A program made the translations under genes and the position numbers. The notes beneath the pieces are model-generated. The model was not told where the DNA came from. It worked only from the letters and a program-made list of their open reading frames with translations, and did no database searches. This document shows positions 45,116 through 55,260 of a DNA stretch of 64,000 nt, piece after piece; the stretch's first letter is position 1; every line of letters starts with the position of its first letter. The stretch is from Charina bottae (taxonomy: Eukaryota > Chordata > Lepidosauria > Squamata > Charinaidae), in the NCBI GenBank assembly GCA_023362775.1, contig JALMGJ010000061.1, positions 692,001-756,000 on the forward strand. Direction: 5' to 3'.

Positions 45116-46670
45116 CCTGAAATATTGAGCGAGACTTCCTGGCAGAGCCGAAGAGCTGCGAAAAGCACCACAAGGATTTCAACTCTATTTTCTGAAGAAG
45201 GGGAGAAGCAAGTCTCTGAAAAAACCTCCCAAGTTATCCCATTTGGAAGACTCTGACACAAGATGAAAAAACACCTATGATTTCTGGCAAGCAAGCCCTC
45301 CCGGTCTGTGGGACCCCAGCCCCCTCTGTCCCCCGCCAGCAAGGAGGGGAGCCGCAGTCCAGCTCCTCCGGAAGCCCAGCTGGGGGGATCTGGGGTGCCC
45401 GAGACGCTCGGTTCACCTCCTTCCTAACCTCCTCCTACGTTCCACTACTTGTGAGTCGGAACCGTAAGCCTTGAAAATGAGATCTTTGGGGCTGGACCTC
45501 AAAATTCACCGCCGGCACTCCCCCTGCCCATGGGCTGGGAATTCTGGGGAGTGTAGTCCCTGTGGCCCTCGGTGGAACTGCTGCGCTGAGTGGGCCTGGT
45601 GGGGTGGGGTGCAATGGACAGGAGGAATGACCTCGAGGAGCAGGAGGAAGAGCTGCAACCAAGACAAGGATCAGATAAAAGAAACCCGAGTCCGGGGCAG
45701 AACTGTAATCGGAGAAAGCGTCTCAGACTTGACCCTCCCTAGTTCTCAGGAAGATAAAGAGAGGGAGGGGGGAAGCGCATTCAGACCTGCAAGATTCGGT
45801 TACTGCAACCTTATAATAAAAGTAGGATTAGCATGCGTGACGCCGGTTTCCCAGTCTGGTGTATCTTGGAAGGCTGACAGAGAGAGAGGCAAGAGTGCTG
45901 AACGGGGCCCTCCCCGGTTGGTAGGGAGGTGGCCCAGCCATGCAGGAGGGATTGTGCAGCTAACCCGGCTTAGCGCCATGAGGATTGCAGCCACGGGTTT
46001 ATCACCCAAGGTTAAAACAAAGCCTGGATCTGAACTGAGCTCCCTTCTTCCTGTCTCTTCGCCAGAAACGGGTGCCAAATGAGTCACGGAGTCAACGGGC
46101 CCGTTTCAAAATTGAACTGATTAACTACTTGGGCAACCCTTGGAAAAAAGCCTGTCTCGGCCTTCCCTTTCTTTGCAGAAAGAATCCTGATGTGTAGCAT
46201 GCACTGAAGATCACAAATAAAATGATGGTTTATTTACGCTGATGGAAATGGATGCAACCAGGAGATTAAACCCTCTGATGTTCATAGGATGCCGATTTGC
46301 TTAACTGGCAGCCACCGTCAAGTCAAGGCCATTCTCTTTCAAGCCTTGTCTGAAGGGGCGGGGCACCTAGGAAACTCCCTGAAGCAAACTCCTAGTATCA
46401 AACTCGGAGTACGCGAACCTCGCTCATCGTCTGTGCTAGGAGTCTCATCTGAGTTGGCCTTGCTGTGAATTGAAGATTAGCAGGCATGGCGACCATTAAG
46501 GAGAGGGGGCCAAAAGAAATGTTATCATCCTGGGCATAATGGAGAGCGGGGCGTCATGGGAGGAAGAAGAGTCGTCCTCCGCGAAGCACACGGGAGACGC
46601 GATACTTGATATCTGCCAAGAAGCCGGCATTCTGGGGTCGAAACCTCAGCCGCAAGAGAGATCAGGTTTT
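45115..46670. other. Noncoding stretch with a MITE-like scrap
   Basis: 45526-45572 (GGGCTGGGAATTCTGGGG, GTGTAGTCCCTG) resembles a MITE arm. 46090-46290 is AT-richer (CTGATTAACTACTTGG, GATGGTTTATTTACGC). No gene. Confidence 0.4.
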
Positions 46671-46674
46671 AATG

Positions 46675-46810
46675 GCAGTTGGTCCTCCGGCCTGGGGAGC
46701 CCGCCGTCCGTGCATTAACCGACCATAAAAAGGTATCAGGCATTGATTGTGCATTAAAAAACCGTCCATGTCAGTAAAAATGGGACGATGATTCAGGAGA
46801 TAAATTTCAC
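46675..46810. promoter_or_regulatory. Enhancer-like patch
   Basis: GTGCATTAACCGACC, GGCATTGATTGTGCATTAAAAAACC and GACGATGATTCAGG. Likely conserved-element type. Confidence 0.4.
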
Positions 46811-46814
46811 GTCT

Positions 46815-48430
46815 GGCTGGGGCACACGGGGGAGTACGGAGGGTCTCCCATCCGGGGGAGCCGAGGGCTGGGGGTCAGTCTCAGGGCATCCTGCACTGGA
46901 TCCTGTGCGGCTGCGGTGGATGGGGGACCAGGGGAGTGGCTTCCATGGGGGGGGGGGGCAGAGAGAGAGAGGCCGGGTCTTCAACACACTTCCAAAGCGC
47001 AGCCCCTTCCAGAAGCGGAGACTTAAACGGTGGCATCTGAGGTGGTCACAGAGAAGTGGGCAACCTCGCCAAGCAGCGGTCCCCTCGCGCTCCCCGGCCG
47101 AGGCTTTGGACCACTCTGAGCTGCAGACGCCACAGCAGAAGAGAGCCGAGTTTCCCACGTGGGTCTGGCTCCCTTTGGGTGACACAGAATGATGGGTCGA
47201 ACCAGCCCTGGGCTCGATGCCCTCCCTGCCATCTTCTTGTGCTTGAAATTGGGCTGAAAGCACCGCATGGGTGGGCAAATGTTTGGGTCGGTCCTTCCCT
47301 GGTTCCTGTCTTTGCTTATCCCCCAGGGAAATTCTCCTGTTTTTGCACCTCCAGCCTTGGGCTTCTTATCCTCCGTCCTTCATGCATTTGCCTCTCTCCT
47401 TTAAAGAATAAGGACATTTTAAGCGGTTGGAACGCAGCAGCTGTTTGCAACCGTCGGAGGATTGCCAGGTTGGGGGCAGCTAATGCTCTTTCCTGTTTTT
47501 CTTTGGGTCCCGTTCCAGGCCCAGCATTTATCTCTCTGCCTGGAAAGCCAATGGGGGGAAGAAAAGTCCCCCACCCCGGCCACCCTGGCTGTCCCACCCA
47601 GCCACTCTGCTTGCAGGATCTTCACCGCTGTGAATCCTGCTCACCTGGAAGGTCCATAAAACACCCTTCCCTGGAAACTCTGCTCTCCCTTCTTGCCTTT
47701 TGCTTAGTGAATGATGGGCTTCGGCATGAAATACGCTTGCCTTCCTGGCAACTGAGCTCTGACATAAAAATGAATTGTGCCATCTGGGAAAGCGCTCCTG
47801 TCTGTTATCTCTCAGGTGTATTTATTGGCACGCATCCCCTGAAATTCCTCTCTGGAACACCCCAGCAATTCATCCTGGCATCCTCTTCCAGAAGGGGGCA
47901 GCCAGGGATGTGCTGGCCGGGCCAACGGACGTCCCCAGGTGGGACAGTCGCCCTGGAAGGGAGAGGGGGAAAGGCAGGCCGGGACCCAGGAACTTCAGTC
48001 CAGACCCTCCCGGCACTGCTGGGCCCCGTCCAGCTGGGCCCCCGCTACCCCGAGGCACGGAGAGGGGCTGCTTCTCCGCACCAGCACCAGGCCTTTGCCA
48101 GCCTGCCCCGAAGCTGCTGCTGATTTATTCGGCATCCTTGCCGTGGCCGTCTGTTCCTCAATCTGCCCCTGTTGCTTTGCTGCTGTTCTCCCAGGAGTCT
48201 AGAGTCTACGGAGGAGGAAGGGGAGGGCAAGCCAGCCCCCGCCAGCCTCCCTCAAGATTGTCTTCCTTCTTCCTCCACCCCCCCACCAGGACAGGGTTCA
48301 CTTGAAGCAGAGGCAGGAGGGCCACCCTCCGTGCCCCCCGGATTCCCCACAGGGCTGCCACGCGGAGCCTGGCAACGGGAACGCAAGGCAGCGCTTAGCT
48401 TTGGAGAGGCGCTCGGCCCAGCCTCAAAGC
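46815..48430. other. Noncoding stretch, no gene seen
   Basis: G-run at 46948-46958. A plus-strand open frame covers 47056-48123 (355 codons), but it is interrupted by no recognisable domain, carries low-complexity stretches, and is shadowed on other frames. I do not call it a gene. Confidence 0.45.
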
Positions 48431-48562
48431 CATGCTGGCTGGGGATTATGGGGGCTGAAGTGCAACCCTTCTGATGGCACCAGCCTGACACAAAGATTTA
48501 ATAACAACAACAACAAAAACTTTATATGCCACCTGACTCCCAGGGACTCTGGGTGGTTTTAG
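48431..48562 (-). mobile_element. Adjacent repeat scraps: MITE-like arm and antisense retroposon tail
   Basis: 48431-48470 (CATGCTGGCTGGGGATTATG, GGGGCTGAAGTGC) is a MITE-like arm. 48498-48562 (AATAACAACAACAACAAA, TATATGCCACCTGACTCCC, GGACTCTGGGTGG) is the reverse complement of a CR1/L2-type 3' tail similar to 27176-27246. Confidence 0.5.
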
Positions 48563-48564
48563 AG

Positions 48565-48960
48565 ACTTCTTCTCTTAGAAAACACGGTCAGTAGCGAGGG
48601 AAAGGCACTTTGGACATGCCCAGGGACACCTCTATTTATACCATTTATTATTGCTTTATGTCAGTTTTTTTCTAGGTGCTGTTTCCCTGCCCTGCTCTTA
48701 TTAGCCGCAGCAGCACTCGCTTTTCCCGGAACCTGATTTGGTGTGGTTTGATCTTTGTTACATGTGACACATTTTAATATCAGGAAGGGAAAATCAGATT
48801 AGAAACCCAACCGCCACTTAATGAAGACGTTTTAAAATCACATCCTGCTCTTCCCAGGACTTGCTCACCACCAAGATTAAAGCCCCAAACCTCGCTGAGG
48901 TAATCTTTGTTGATTATGCAAATTCGATCTTGTGTTTTCTCATAAATAAAGAATGGGTCC
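48565..48960. promoter_or_regulatory. AT-rich block, possibly regulatory
   Basis: ACATTTTAATATCAGG, CACTTAATGAAGACG, then GTTGATTATGCAAATTCG (POU/octamer-like ATGCAAAT at 48916-48923). Only the 48770-48960 part looks enhancer-like. Confidence 0.35.
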
Positions 48961-49183
48961 GGCTTCCGTGGCTTCTGCTTTCAGAGACAACGTTAACTGG
49001 CGGGGACGCCTTTGGATCTGGCCTACAGAGACCCCCTTGGAGGGACGTTCCCGGATCTGCTTCCGGAAGGAAACGCCACTGTTGGTTCTCCAACTCGAGC
49101 AGCGTTTTGTGGGAGCGGTTTTGGCCAAGATTGGAGTCTGCAGCAGCAACCCCAAGCTGGAACCAGCCAGCCCAGGAACAGGA

Positions 49184-49216
49184 CCCTAACCCTAACCCTA
49201 ACCCTAACCCTAACCC
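49184..49216. repeat. Interstitial telomeric repeat (CCCTAA)5.5
   Basis: Five perfect CCCTAA units plus CCC, the vertebrate telomere repeat in C-rich orientation, embedded in unique DNA far from any visible subtelomeric structure. Short perfect arrays of this kind usually mark an old double-strand-break repair or telomerase insertion, less often a chromosome fusion. Confidence 0.95.
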
Positions 49217-49219
49217 AAC

Positions 49220-49890
49220 GCAAGCCACTGATGGGACTTGGCGATGGTGGCTTTAAGAGTACAGAAGACAACTGTGTAGAGGGCCAATCTTTCCGAAACC
49301 GACATGCCCGAATCCTAATCCTGGGTGTTGCACTCGCAGTGCATATGGGGAGCTGAGTGTGGGGAAGCTCCCTGCCCCCCCTTTCCCACCTTCCTTTCCA
49401 AGGCTGCTTCTCTGCATTCTCTCCTCCAGAGGCACCTGATGCTCCCACTGAGTCTTTGAAAACGGAAGGGGCCTCACTTGAAGCAAAAACCCCACCCCCT
49501 TTTCGGAACCACCAGGAAGCAAAGCAGCAGCTAGTTCTGTTAGCTGATTCCACCAAGGACAGGAGATCAGCTCAGCTCTGATCTGGTCTGGTCTGGAGGG
49601 GGGCCAAGAGCAGGACAGCTTTGAGAGAGCAAATCGGTTCCTGCAGGAGGGAGCAAAATGGGGCAGTGGCACGGAGTCACCCATGGGAGCAAAACTCGGG
49701 GGAGGGGGACCCCTGTTCTGCCAATGTCCGGATCGGGTTTGCGGGGCTGATTCGACCCCAGGAGCGCCCTGCATTTCTGCCACCCGAAGTTCTTGTAAGC
49801 CGCCTGAGGAGAACTGACCCCCCCTCCTCCCCACCGCCCTGCATGGCAGGTAAGTGGGGAGGGATCGTTCCCACCCCACCCCTTGCTCCC
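49220..49890. other. Noncoding stretch, no gene seen
   Basis: Unique sequence; no element recognised beyond the telomeric repeat to the left. Confidence 0.4.
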
Positions 49891-49894
49891 CCAT

Positions 49895-50020
49895 CAGTCA
49901 TAGCCTAATTTAGAAAAATGACGGCACGTCGCTTCCTCGCCGACACAGCCGCTTCTGAAAATTTACTTCAAGGTCCACCGTTGGCAATGTCAAAATGATG
50001 AAAACCAATAGAAGGAACCG
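49895..50020. promoter_or_regulatory. Weak enhancer-like patch
   Basis: CATAGCCTAATTTAG, AAAATTTACTTC and CAAAATGATGAAAACC. Confidence 0.3.
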
Positions 50021-50273
50021 GTGCAGCATGAATGGCTCCTTGGCAGTATCGCTGAAGAGACAGTGGGGGAACGGAGTCGGGCACTCTTATCCGCACCCTC
50101 GTGACTCCGCTGAGAGCGCAGCAGGCCCCGAGACGCGGCCATCAGAGTCCCTGCGTTACAAAGGGCTCTGGCGTCATCTTCTCGGGGAGCATCAGCGCAC
50201 CAAGGGGCTTTCCCGCTTGTTCTTTGACCATCAACACGCACAGTCCCTCCTCGCCCTCCAGGAGAGGCGGCCA

Positions 50274-50403
50274 AACTTTAGTTTAAATGTTCATTGAGCA
50301 TGTAAAACGGAAGGGAGGGAGAAAATCAATTTCATAGCCTGTCTCGACCAACCCTGCTGGTGAAGCGCGGCCTTCAGAACTTTTTGGAGCGTCTTCTGTC
50401 TGG
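50274..50403. promoter_or_regulatory. Duplicated enhancer-like module, copy A
   Basis: Shares with 51203-51312, in the same order and orientation, AACTTTA, the exact 17-mer AATGTTCATTGAGCATG (50286-50302), AAAATCAATTT (50322-50332), TGGAGC and TTCTGTCTGG (50394-50403). Spacing between blocks differs by small indels, so the copies are old but the blocks are preserved. No known repeat family is recognised. Confidence 0.7.
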
Positions 50404-50645
50404 CTGTTTGTTGCGGGCTCAGCAAATGCAACCGCGGTCAGGAAGAGAGCAGCTGGGGCATCGCTGCCCTGCGGGCCCTTTGCTGTGCCCAGAGCCGCTT
50501 GGAGAAGCAGCCGGAGGAGGCGAAACCTGCAAGCCGTGTCTGGGCACCCAAGCCCATCAACCGGCGTGGCATTGCTTGCAGGGCTGGCCCAACACCAAGC
50601 CGGGCACTCCTGGGAAGGTGGCCTTGCAAGCAGAATCTTTCCAGG

Positions 50646-50667
50646 GTGTGTGTGTGTGTGTGTGTGT
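50646..50667. repeat. (GT)n microsatellite
   Basis: About eleven GT units. Confidence 0.9.
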
Positions 50668-50669
50668 GT

Positions 50670-51195
50670 ATAGCTTGAAAATTCCATTCCATTTTTAAGA
50701 AGCTGTTTCACAGGTAGCCCGGCCAAACCCCAAACTTTTTCACAGCTCTCACACAGATCCTGCTGGAGACGGCCATCGCATTAAAGAGAAAACTAATCCG
50801 TTTGAAAAGCTGCATCTTTTCCCATCTCTTCTAGGCGAAGCCACCCACGGACGAGGGTCGCACATCACCCCACACCTATTTCTTCACCAGGCTGCCAAAC
50901 GACCTTAACGGGGCAGATGCGGGCAGTGTGCTGCTACAGCTATGCCGAGCAAACGCCGTGCAGTTTAGGGCAACGTAGGAGACCCCCCCCCCCACAGGGA
51001 CTTTCATCTGGGGGCGCATTCTAGAGAGGGTGCTTTTTTTCCTAAAGAGGCGGCATCTCCCTCTTCAGGTGCCACGTGCCCGCATTTAGGAAAACGGATG
51101 CTTTGCATTTATGCTCCTGGTTACCCACATCAATTCCTCCCTCCCTCCCCCCCACGCCAGCCTCTGGCTCCCTCACCCTTAACCCAGTGAGAAAC
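50670..51195. other. Noncoding stretch, no gene seen
   Basis: Separates the two duplicated modules; C-run at 50984-50993. No gene. Confidence 0.4.
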
Positions 51196-51202
51196 TAAGC
51201 AG

Positions 51203-51312
51203 AACTTTAATTTTAATGTTCATTGAGCATGGAAGTACCATGGCAAAAATCAATTTAATAACCAATATTTGCAAACAGCGCCTGAAGGAAAAGTAATGGA
51301 GCTTCTGTCTGG
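51203..51312. promoter_or_regulatory. Duplicated enhancer-like module, copy B
   Basis: Second copy of 50274-50403. It holds AATGTTCATTGAGCATG at 51215-51231, AAAATCAATTT at 51246-51256 and TTCTGTCTGG at 51303-51312, plus an AATAACCAATATTTGC stretch not matched in copy A. Confidence 0.7.
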
Positions 51313-51364
51313 GGAAACCCTTCATAATAACATTTAAGGCTTCCCAGTTCAGATAGGGAGGGGG

Positions 51365-51367
<3 letters not shown>

Positions 51368-51411
<44 letters not shown>
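51368..51411. repeat. (CA)n microsatellite
   Basis: About 21 CA units, 56 bp beyond module B. Confidence 0.95.
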
Positions 51412-51414
<3 letters not shown>

Positions 51415-51419
51415 TGGAG

Positions 51420-52880
51420 AACAGGATTGCAACCAACATGGTGGGATTCCAAGATGGCTCTCTTGCCTCCATATTTCCCACAATGGGTGGGGGGAACTGT
51501 TAACTCTTCCTGCACACTGCAAATTATTTCCAAATATTGCTGAGAAGGCACACTTCAGTCAGGCAGAATTGGGTACCTGTTGCTAAGAAAATGACCAGCT
51601 GGCATCCACTCCCAAGTGGAAGCTTTTTCTCAACGCTTTGGCCTCTTCTGAGAGCTTCCTTGGCACCAAGGCCTTTCTTAAAGTATTAAAGGAAGTGGAT
51701 TGCCAGACGTGATGTTCCACTGGAGCCTGCTGAGCCGAGTCCAGCTTCTCTTGCCAAAAACATGCCCAACCCTGTCCAGATAAACCTCTGGCATTGATAG
51801 CTCCCAAAATTCCCCGGAGAGATCAGGACCTTAGGGATTATTCATGCCAATTAAAGAGCAACTGAACACAGGTGAGGGAGCAAAGTAATAATTGTCACAA
51901 ATTAAGGATTTCTTCTGGGGAGACAAACTTAAGTGTTTGATGCAGTGTTTAACTCCATGCAGAGTTAAAGGGCCAGGACAGCTCTCCTTACCAGAAACTG
52001 GTATGGTTGAAAGAAATTTGATGACAGCACATGCACATCTGCACACACAGCGATGCTACAGCTGTGGGAGCATCCACTTACTTTATAAATCTTCCTGATG
52101 GCTTCCTGCCAATTTCACTTCCTCACTTGACCCCCTTTCATCCCAGTCCAGCTTCAGACTTCTCTCAGCTCCCAACCATGAGGGCAAAGTCCCTGCTGGC
52201 CGAATTCAACCACTTGAACCCGCTGCTCTCCTTAAAAGGGGCGTGTTTCTGGCAGTCGTGGCTGCAAAGCGCCTTTGGATCCAGAGTTTTATTGCAGGCA
52301 AGGTCGCCATCCTGAGGAGCTATCCATGGTTCTGTTGCCCTGAATCTGCAAATTCTCCAGTGTCTTGTTACTTTTTATTTGAGTAGCCAAAAACAGAGTA
52401 GCTATAGGTTGCGTGAAGTAGCTGTAGAGGGTTTGAACCGGGGCGTCCTACATCCATCCATCTTTACCACCCTCCCCATGACTCTGGGCTCTCAGAAGTC
52501 CATGGTTGCAATTCCAGCCTGAAGAGTTTCAACTGACCCCCGTGAAAATTCTGTACTTCAGAACCTCCGCAGCTGCTGGGCAGCAAAACCTTCTTCCCGT
52601 CAGGTTGGGTTGGCTTCACCTGCCAGGCCAAGCCACCTGGGTCTTAAACGGCTGCCTTCGCACAACACACAAAGACTGGCTAGGATTCCCAGGATTGTGC
52701 AGGTCCAGAAAACGGGTAAATAGAATCACCGAGATAACCTGGTTGCTTTTGGGGAGTCTCCTCAATCCCCAGAATGAGCGACTGACCACTCTGTAAACGA
52801 ACGGGGCTGGCCCCACGCCTGCCCTCCACTTTAACCATCAAACAGAATTAATTTCCTCAGAAACGCTTCGGTCTTGTAAC
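51420..52880. other. Noncoding stretch with one AT-rich island
   Basis: 51830-51925 (GGGATTATTCATGCC, CCAATTAAAGAGC, AAGTAATAATTGTCAC) is enhancer-like. The rest is unique sequence without a gene. Confidence 0.4.
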
Positions 52881-52882
52881 GA

Positions 52883-53149
52883 TTGTTATGTTTCAGTCAT
52901 GACCCGCTCTCCAAATCTGCAGCTTCTGCTGAGTCGGGTGGAAACTCTCGGCCTCTTATTTATGGAGATGGGTTCTGCTCGCTCATCCCCGGCTTCCTTC
53001 ACCTGAAGTGCTTCTCCAAACTGTCCTTCAAATGGCACCACTTCTTGCAACACGGAATGGGGGGGGGGGATTGCTGCTGGTTGCACACCCTTCTTCTTGG
53101 GCATTTCAATATCCACAGCATCAATTATTTAACTTTCACCAGGGGGTGA
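52883..53149 (+). other. Weak LINE endonuclease-like relic
   Basis: A plus-strand frame encodes LLLGHFNIHSIN near 53088-53123, close to the GDFNIH motif of non-LTR retrotransposon endonucleases with the key D replaced by H. The rest of the frame shows no clear LINE match. If real it is a dead fragment. Confidence 0.2.
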
Positions 53150-53500
53150 AAAAGAGATCCTGCGCCCTTCCCTGATGACTCATTTTCACCCTTCCTGACC
53201 AGATCTTCAAGCCTCAAGGGACCCACTGGGTTCCCTTAACATGTGCGCTGGGCTTTCCGGCTGCAAGGCTGGCCCAGGCAGGCAGCCGGTGGGCGGAATC
53301 GAGCAACCTTCCTTTTCATTTCCAGGGGTGATTTGCAGGTGGAGATGACAGAAGCTTCTGTTCGCTCTGTAGGCAAACGTCCGTATTAGTATGACATTCA
53401 GTGCCAGCCACACAGAAGCTTCCCCCAAGGATCTCCTCCTTTGACTCAGGGCTTACTCCATCATCGCTTGCTGAATCAGCCATAAGGGACTGAGTTCAAA
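53150..53500. other. Noncoding stretch, no gene seen
   Basis: Unique DNA left of the second complete MITE. Confidence 0.4.
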
Positions 53501-53505
53501 CCACA

Positions 53506-53656
53506 CCCTAAGCCAGTGTTTCTCAACCCTGGGAACTCTAAGAGGTGTGGACTTCAACTCCCAGAATTCCTCAGCCAGCCATGCTGGCTGGGGAATTCTG
53601 GGAGATGAAGTCCACACCTCTTAAAGTTCCCAGGGTTGAGAAACACTGCTCTAAGC
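53506..53656. mobile_element. Palindromic hAT-type MITE, complete copy 2
   Basis: The element spans 53514-53648, from CAGTGTTTCTCAA to TTGAGAAACACTG, perfectly inverted termini. Its two arms are near-perfect complements carrying GTGGACTTCAACTCCCAG. The flanks 53506-53513 (CCCTAAGC) and 53649-53656 (CTCTAAGC) agree at 7 of 8 bases, an 8-bp target duplication typical of hAT transposons. Younger-looking than copy 1. No coding capacity; mobilised in trans by an autonomous relative not present here. Confidence 0.9.
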
Positions 53657-53659
53657 CAT

Positions 53660-54095
53660 GAATCACAGTTCATAAGCCAAAATGGCTGAGTCTACACCTG
53701 CGGCTCCATCAAAACCAAGCGAGCCATATTATATTATGGCTCGCTGCAATTTATGAGTCCACCATTGTGCAACATCCACCTAACCGGACATAAATATTGA
53801 ACGGGCTCACGCTTACTTTTCAAAGCAGAAAAAAACATCTTCCACCACACAGAATCACCGCAACCAAACGAGAGGCACAAAGCGAGGTTGCAACACCACA
53901 TGATTCCTCTCCGATTCCTAGCCAGTGGCCAGCGGCCACCACCAGTCGCTGAAGAAACAGCTCTGTTCTCCACCTTGTTCCAGGGGACCCTTGTCTGTTA
54001 GTCAACAATCAAATAGCACACACAGAACCCTTACTTCGCACGGGATTTTCCTTGCCCCGGCTTCGGCTGATCGGATGCCGCGAGAGAAGGGCTGT
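53660..54095. other. Noncoding stretch, no gene seen
   Basis: AGCCATATTATATTATGGCT (53723-53742) is a perfect 20-bp palindrome with a TA-rich centre. No gene. Confidence 0.5.
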
Positions 54096-54109
54096 GGCAC
54101 TCTTCCTTT

Positions 54110-54111
54110 GG

Positions 54112-54156
<45 letters not shown>
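54110..54156. repeat. (TTA)n microsatellite
   Basis: About 15 TTA units, flanked on both sides by near-identical CCTTTGGTTTATTA and CCTTCGGTTTATTA words. It may be the antisense tail of a minus-strand retroposon. Confidence 0.95.
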
Positions 54157-54157
<1 letters not shown>

Positions 54158-54159
54158 CT

Positions 54160-55120
54160 TCGGTTTATTATGGGCTGCCTGTCCTCCAGGAGAGACCTTC
54201 TGCCTGCGGTCTGCCAGACAGAATTGTGTGTCACTTCCAGGGAGAACCAGGGACAAGATTTTTGGGCCACGATGTTGCAAAGCCCCCCTCCCTCTTGGTG
54301 GCTTATTTGTGCTTGTGCCCCCCTACCGAGTTTACTGCCAGTGACACTCAGATGAATAGCCACTGTCAACCGTCCCCAGTCGGCAAAGAGGAGGTGTCGC
54401 CATGATTTATGACACTATCTCCGGAAGGCCTTTCCCACATTTGGTGGGCAAGGAAGCATCCCACCTCTGCACGCAAACAGCGCCTCCCCCCCTCTCCCCC
54501 CCTCCCTCCCCCGCTGACTTTGCTCCTGGGGAGAATGGGGGGGGCAGGATCTCTTCAAAGGGAGCCTCTCCACAGCCACAGATGCCCCAAGGGGAATGGT
54601 GGCCAGGCTGGTGGAAGGCAGCTGGAAGGCAAGACCGAGAAAAGGTGAGCGGCAGGGCCTTGCTAGCTCTGATCGGGCCCCAAAGGCTCCAATGCCCCCA
54701 GCAGCCGCCCAGACCAGAGGTCAGCCAGAAGAACCTCCCTGCGCTGCCCCAGCAGCTTAGCTGCAGCAAGGGAAGACTCTGGGGAGAAGGCCCCCAATTC
54801 GGCACGACTCGCTCTGTCCTCTGTGGGCCAGCGTGGCCGTGAGGGAGGAGCCCCCCCAGCCCAGCAGGTGCCTCCAGAGAGCCCGCTCCAAGGGAAGCTG
54901 TTGTTCCAGAGCCCAGCTTCCCAGAAAATGCCTGCCCTGCCCTGCAGCCCTCCTTCCTGGCTGGGCCTGTCTTGGGGGGGAGCAGGGGCTCCAGGAATAA
55001 GCAGATGCTGTTCTTATCAATGAAGCGGGCTTCTGGTTCTGCCCAGGTCTCAAGTGGGCAGTGAGCGTTGCTCCTTTCCGCTGTCGCTCTTCCTCCAAGC
55101 ACAAAGGGTTATTTTGCCAG
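54160..55120. other. Noncoding stretch, no gene seen
   Basis: 54160-54360 could be the body of an unrecognised minus-strand retroposon ending in the (TTA)n tail. The remainder is GC-rich unique DNA without an exon. Confidence 0.35.
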
Positions 55121-55124
55121 AGCC

Positions 55125-55260
55125 AGCTTTGATTAGCACATGAAAAGGCTGTTGGCTTTGCTTAAAGCTATTCCCTCCTTAACCGCTTTGTTAATTAAAT
55201 CATTACAGTAGTTGCTTGATGGGATTGGTTTCCAGGTAACAAATCTCTTTTCTAGGGGGC
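55125..55260. promoter_or_regulatory. Enhancer-like patch
   Basis: CTTTGATTAGCACATG, GCTTAAAGCTATTCC, CTTTGTTAATTAAATCATTAC and AGTTGCTTGATGGG (TALE/PBX-like). Repeat-free AT-rich island. Confidence 0.5.

Noticed and set aside
47056..48123. 355-codon plus-strand open frame
   Set aside because: Sequence is not domain-like, contains no family motif, and overlapping frames on the other strand are also open.
52886..53116. Minus-strand 76-codon frame that looks protein-like
   Set aside because: Composition is plausible but I recognise no family. The plus strand carries the weak endonuclease-like motif instead, and neither strand is convincing as a gene.
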